Source of the DNA: Pseudomonas oryzicola
GTDB taxonomy: Bacteria > Pseudomonadota > Gammaproteobacteria > Pseudomonadales > Pseudomonadaceae
Direction: 5' to 3'
DNA: 64,000 bases
NCBI RefSeq assembly: GCF_014269185.2
Contig: NZ_JABWRZ020000002.1
Location: 1-64,000 of the forward strand
The stretch's first letter is position 1, and each line of letters begins with the position of its first letter. Below the pieces are notes generated by a model. The model had not been told where the DNA came from. It saw nothing but the letters and a program-made list of their open reading frames with translations, and did not search any database. Below are positions 62,610 through 64,000 of the stretch, piece after piece. The position numbers were made by a program, and so were the translations under genes.

Positions 62610-62652
62610 TGAAATCCTCACGTGTTCGACTTGGCCCTGACGGCCGGAATAC

Positions 62653-62668
62653 CTGTATAAGTAGCCAG
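62653..62668. promoter_or_regulatory. LexA (SOS) box of recA
   Basis: CTGTATAAGTAGCCAG has the CTG-N10-CAG pattern (62653-62655 and 62666-62668). It overlaps the likely -10 region of recA (leftward TTGCCT, 16 bases, TACTTA), so LexA would block transcription. Confidence 0.88.
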
Positions 62669-62712
62669 TATTATTCCACAGGCAAGCGCGCGAGCAAACC
62701 CCTGTTGTCGAT

Positions 62713-63195
62713 TTACTCGGCACCAAGCTGTAACAAGCCGTCTAACGCGGCGATCACCGTCTGTCGGCGCACCGCTTCGCGGTCGCCCTCGAAGTGCCGC
62801 CGTTCGCTGGTTACATGGCTACCATCGGCCCAGGCCAGCCACACGGTGCCCACCGGTTTGGCCGGCGACCCGCCGTCGGGCCCGGCCACGCCACTGACAG
62901 CCACGGCAAAGCGCGCACCACTGGCGGCCTGGGCACCACGGGCCATGGCCTCGACCACTTCCTGGCTGACTGCGCCAACCTCGGCGAACAACGCCGCCGG
63001 TACGTTCAACTGGCGGGTTTTCTGGGTATTGGAATAGGTCACGTAGCCGGCCTCGAACCAGGCAGAGCTGCCGGGTATCCGGGTGATGGCTTCGGCGATA
63101 CCACCGCCGGTGCAGGATTCAGCGGTGGTGACCTGAGCGTTGAAGCGGCGCAGATGTTCGCCGAGACGGGTGGCGAGGACGGTGATCAGGTCCAT
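62713..63195 (-). CDS. pncC: Nicotinamide-nucleotide amidase PncC (CinA C-terminal family)
   Basis: PncC deamidates NMN to nicotinate mononucleotide for NAD recycling. The 160-aa protein is the stand-alone CinA C-terminal domain with [35 protein letters not shown] and [27 protein letters not shown]. It is commonly annotated cinA. The start at 63195 ([15 protein letters not shown]) was chosen on family length. It lies upstream of recA, next to the phage lysis genes, as in the known mutS-cinA tailocin site of pseudomonads. Confidence 0.92.
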   Translation of the reverse strand: MDLITVLATRLGEHLRRFNAQVTTAESCTGGGIAEAITRIPGSSAWFEAGYVTYSNTQKTRQLNVPAALFAEVGAVSQEVVEAMARGAQAASGARFAVAVSGVAGPDGGSPAKPVGTVWLAWADGSHVTSERRHFEGDREAVRRQTVIAALDGLLQLGAE

Positions 63196-63286
63196 GTCGG
63201 GTTCCTTGAAGGGCGTGCAGACAACGTAACATTTTTGCGCCTTTCGAGTGCATGCCTCGCAGGCATCAGACGCGTCCGGCCCCGCC

Positions 63287-63772
63287 CTAAAGCCCGCCGC
63301 GCACCTCCCGCACATAGGCCTGACAGGCCCGTAACGCAATCAACCCCCGGTCTCCCTCATCGGTGATGGCGATAATTCGTCGAGCATGCGCCGGCTCAAG
63401 TCCGGCACGTACGGTTGCATGATCCAGGCCGGTGGCGCTGGTGGCGGCGGGCACTGCGCCAGGGAGGGTGTCGCGTTCGACCAGGACCGACAGGCGCAGA
63501 TCGGCAGTAGCAAGACGATCACGCAGGCGAGCCTGAGACTGCTGGACATCGGCAAGTTCCTTGAAATGACGGGTTTCACTTTCTTCCAGGCGTCGTTCGA
63601 GAACCTGACGCCGTTCGCGTTCGGCCAGCAGCCGGGCAGCCTCGGCTTGCGCCTGGGCATGCGCCAGTTGCGCCAGCTGCCGGCCATAGCGCCAGCCCTG
63701 CACGTGCCAGGCCAGTGTTACGGACAGCATCAGCAAACAGCCGCCCAGCCCCAGTTGCCATCGGCTCAACAC
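63287..63772 (-). CDS. Rz-type inner membrane spanin (phage lysis)
   Basis: The 161-aa protein has an N-terminal membrane anchor (WQLGLGGCLLMLSVTLAWHV) and a long alpha-helical coiled coil (about 30-100, AQAQAEAARLLAERERRQVLERRLEESETRH), the pattern of an i-spanin, which links the inner to the outer membrane to finish lysis. It starts with GTG at 63772, overlapping the endolysin stop by seven bases. The partner Rz1 is nested within it in another frame. This belongs to a phage or tailocin cluster, not the core genome. Confidence 0.82.
   Translation of the reverse strand: MLSRWQLGLGGCLLMLSVTLAWHVQGWRYGRQLAQLAHAQAQAEAARLLAERERRQVLERRLEESETRHFKELADVQQSQARLRDRLATADLRLSVLVERDTLPGAVPAATSATGLDHATVRAGLEPAHARRIIAITDEGDRGLIALRACQAYVREVRGGL
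63340..63549 (-). CDS. Rz1-type outer membrane spanin lipoprotein nested in Rz
   Basis: This 69-aa frame lies wholly inside the Rz gene in another reading frame. It begins MSSSLRLACVIVLLLPICAC, a lipoprotein signal with lipobox LPIC-A-C, then a Pro-rich stretch (AQCPPPPAPPAW). Small Pro-rich lipoproteins embedded in Rz are the standard o-spanins. The combination of signal and embedding makes it real despite the overlap. It would bridge to Rz across the periplasm. Confidence 0.75.
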   Translation of the reverse strand: MSSSLRLACVIVLLLPICACRSWSNATPSLAQCPPPPAPPAWIMQPYVPDLSRRMLDELSPSPMRETGG

Positions 63773-64000
63773 AACACCTCACGCGCCCGTGCCCAGAGCT
63801 TGAGCCGATCCTCCAGCCCGTTGAGCCCACCATTGATATGGCGCGTGATGCGATTGAACTCGCCCTGGTCAGCCAGGGCATTGAGCCCGCGCGAATGCCA
63901 GAACCACGCCGCCGATTCACAGGCCCAACGTGGCTGTTCGAGCAGTTGTGGCTGCGCCAGCAAGCGCTCGTCGCCGAACAACGCGCGGCTGCAGGCCTGG
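63766..64000 (-). CDS. Glycoside hydrolase family 19 endolysin, C-terminal part
   Basis: Only the last 77 or so residues are in the window; the gene runs past the right edge. The visible QACSRALFGDERLLAQPQL and RWACESAAWFWHSRGLNALADQGEFNRITRHINGGLNGLEDR match the C-terminal half of GH19 chitinase-like endolysins of phages and R-type tailocins. It cuts peptidoglycan during lysis. It is followed with overlap by Rz/Rz1, completing a lysis cassette. Catalytic residues lie outside the window. Confidence 0.82.
   Translation of the reverse strand, partial: QACSRALFGDERLLAQPQLLEQPRWACESAAWFWHSRGLNALADQGEFNRITRHINGGLNGLEDRLKLWARAREVLC

Overview
The window is high-GC chromosomal DNA of a Pseudomonas putida-group bacterium. 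Three things point there: the gene order (rdgC, an MxtR-type kinase, rmuC, fadL, a cobalamin operon, purMN, relA-rlmD-cysM-gacS, ldhA, ttcA, fpr/finR, erdR, recX-recA), Pseudomonas-only small families, and P. putida-type REP repeats. The species assignment rests on remembered synteny and family knowledge, not on a database search. No tRNA, rRNA, CRISPR array or insertion sequence was seen.

Layout. 1-11.5 kb: rdgC, a bile-acid-type symporter, an orphan 153-aa protein, a guanidine exporter (sugE/gdx) behind a guanidine-II riboswitch, an LplT-PlsC fusion, an MFS transporter, the hybrid kinase MxtR/CrbS, and rmuC. 11.5-17.5 kb: a gene-poor 1-kb stretch with several dyads, two orphan genes, a fadL-type porin, a glutathione peroxidase, and a MarR-MFS-microprotein unit with two matching palindromic operators. 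17.6-26.7 kb: a ten-gene late cobalamin operon (cobO-cobB-bluB-cbiB-cobD-cobQ-cobU-cobT-cobC-cobS) with nearly every start overlapping or touching the previous stop, controlled by a cobalamin riboswitch. 26.8-33.7 kb: an unknown protein, a PQQ-type sugar dehydrogenase lipoprotein, two NlpC/P60 lipoproteins, hda, an AI-2E-type permease and a DUF2066 protein. 33.9-43 kb: purM-purN-DUF3108, a 60-aa protein, DUF2058, mazG, relA, rlmD, cysM. 43-48 kb: an OmpR-type two-component pair (PirRS-like but without its receptor gene) and gacS. 48-55 kb: ldhA, a META lipoprotein, a thioredoxin-like lipoprotein, an arsC-wrbA-DUF2069 unit, a 3-methyladenine glycosylase, ttcA, a Yip1 protein and SprT. 55-63.2 kb: fpr and its divergent regulator finR, dgkA, erdR, a DTW-domain tRNA enzyme, a PA3611-type secreted protein, an orphan ribbon-helix-helix protein, a LOG protein, recX, recA (with LexA box) and pncC. 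63.3-64 kb: a phage-type lysis cassette (GH19 endolysin, Rz, nested Rz1), most likely the edge of the tailocin/prophage cluster that pseudomonads carry between mutS and cinA-recA.

How the genes work together. MxtR (6.6-10.1 kb) and ErdR (57.4-58.1 kb) are the two halves of one acetate-responsive two-component system, 47 kb apart. The cobalamin genes form one feedback-controlled pathway from cobyrinic acid to adenosylcobalamin, including DMB synthesis by BluB. fpr/finR is a known superoxide-responsive pair. recA, recX, rmuC, rdgC and the glycosylase give a scattered set of DNA-repair functions. Most of the window is core genome. No wholly new multi-gene system could be demonstrated. The least explained parts are the MarR-controlled unit with its 40-aa membrane protein, the dyad-rich 1-kb intergenic region, the orphan proteins at 2.3, 13.0 and 26.8 kb, and the recurring 60-100-nt palindromic element.
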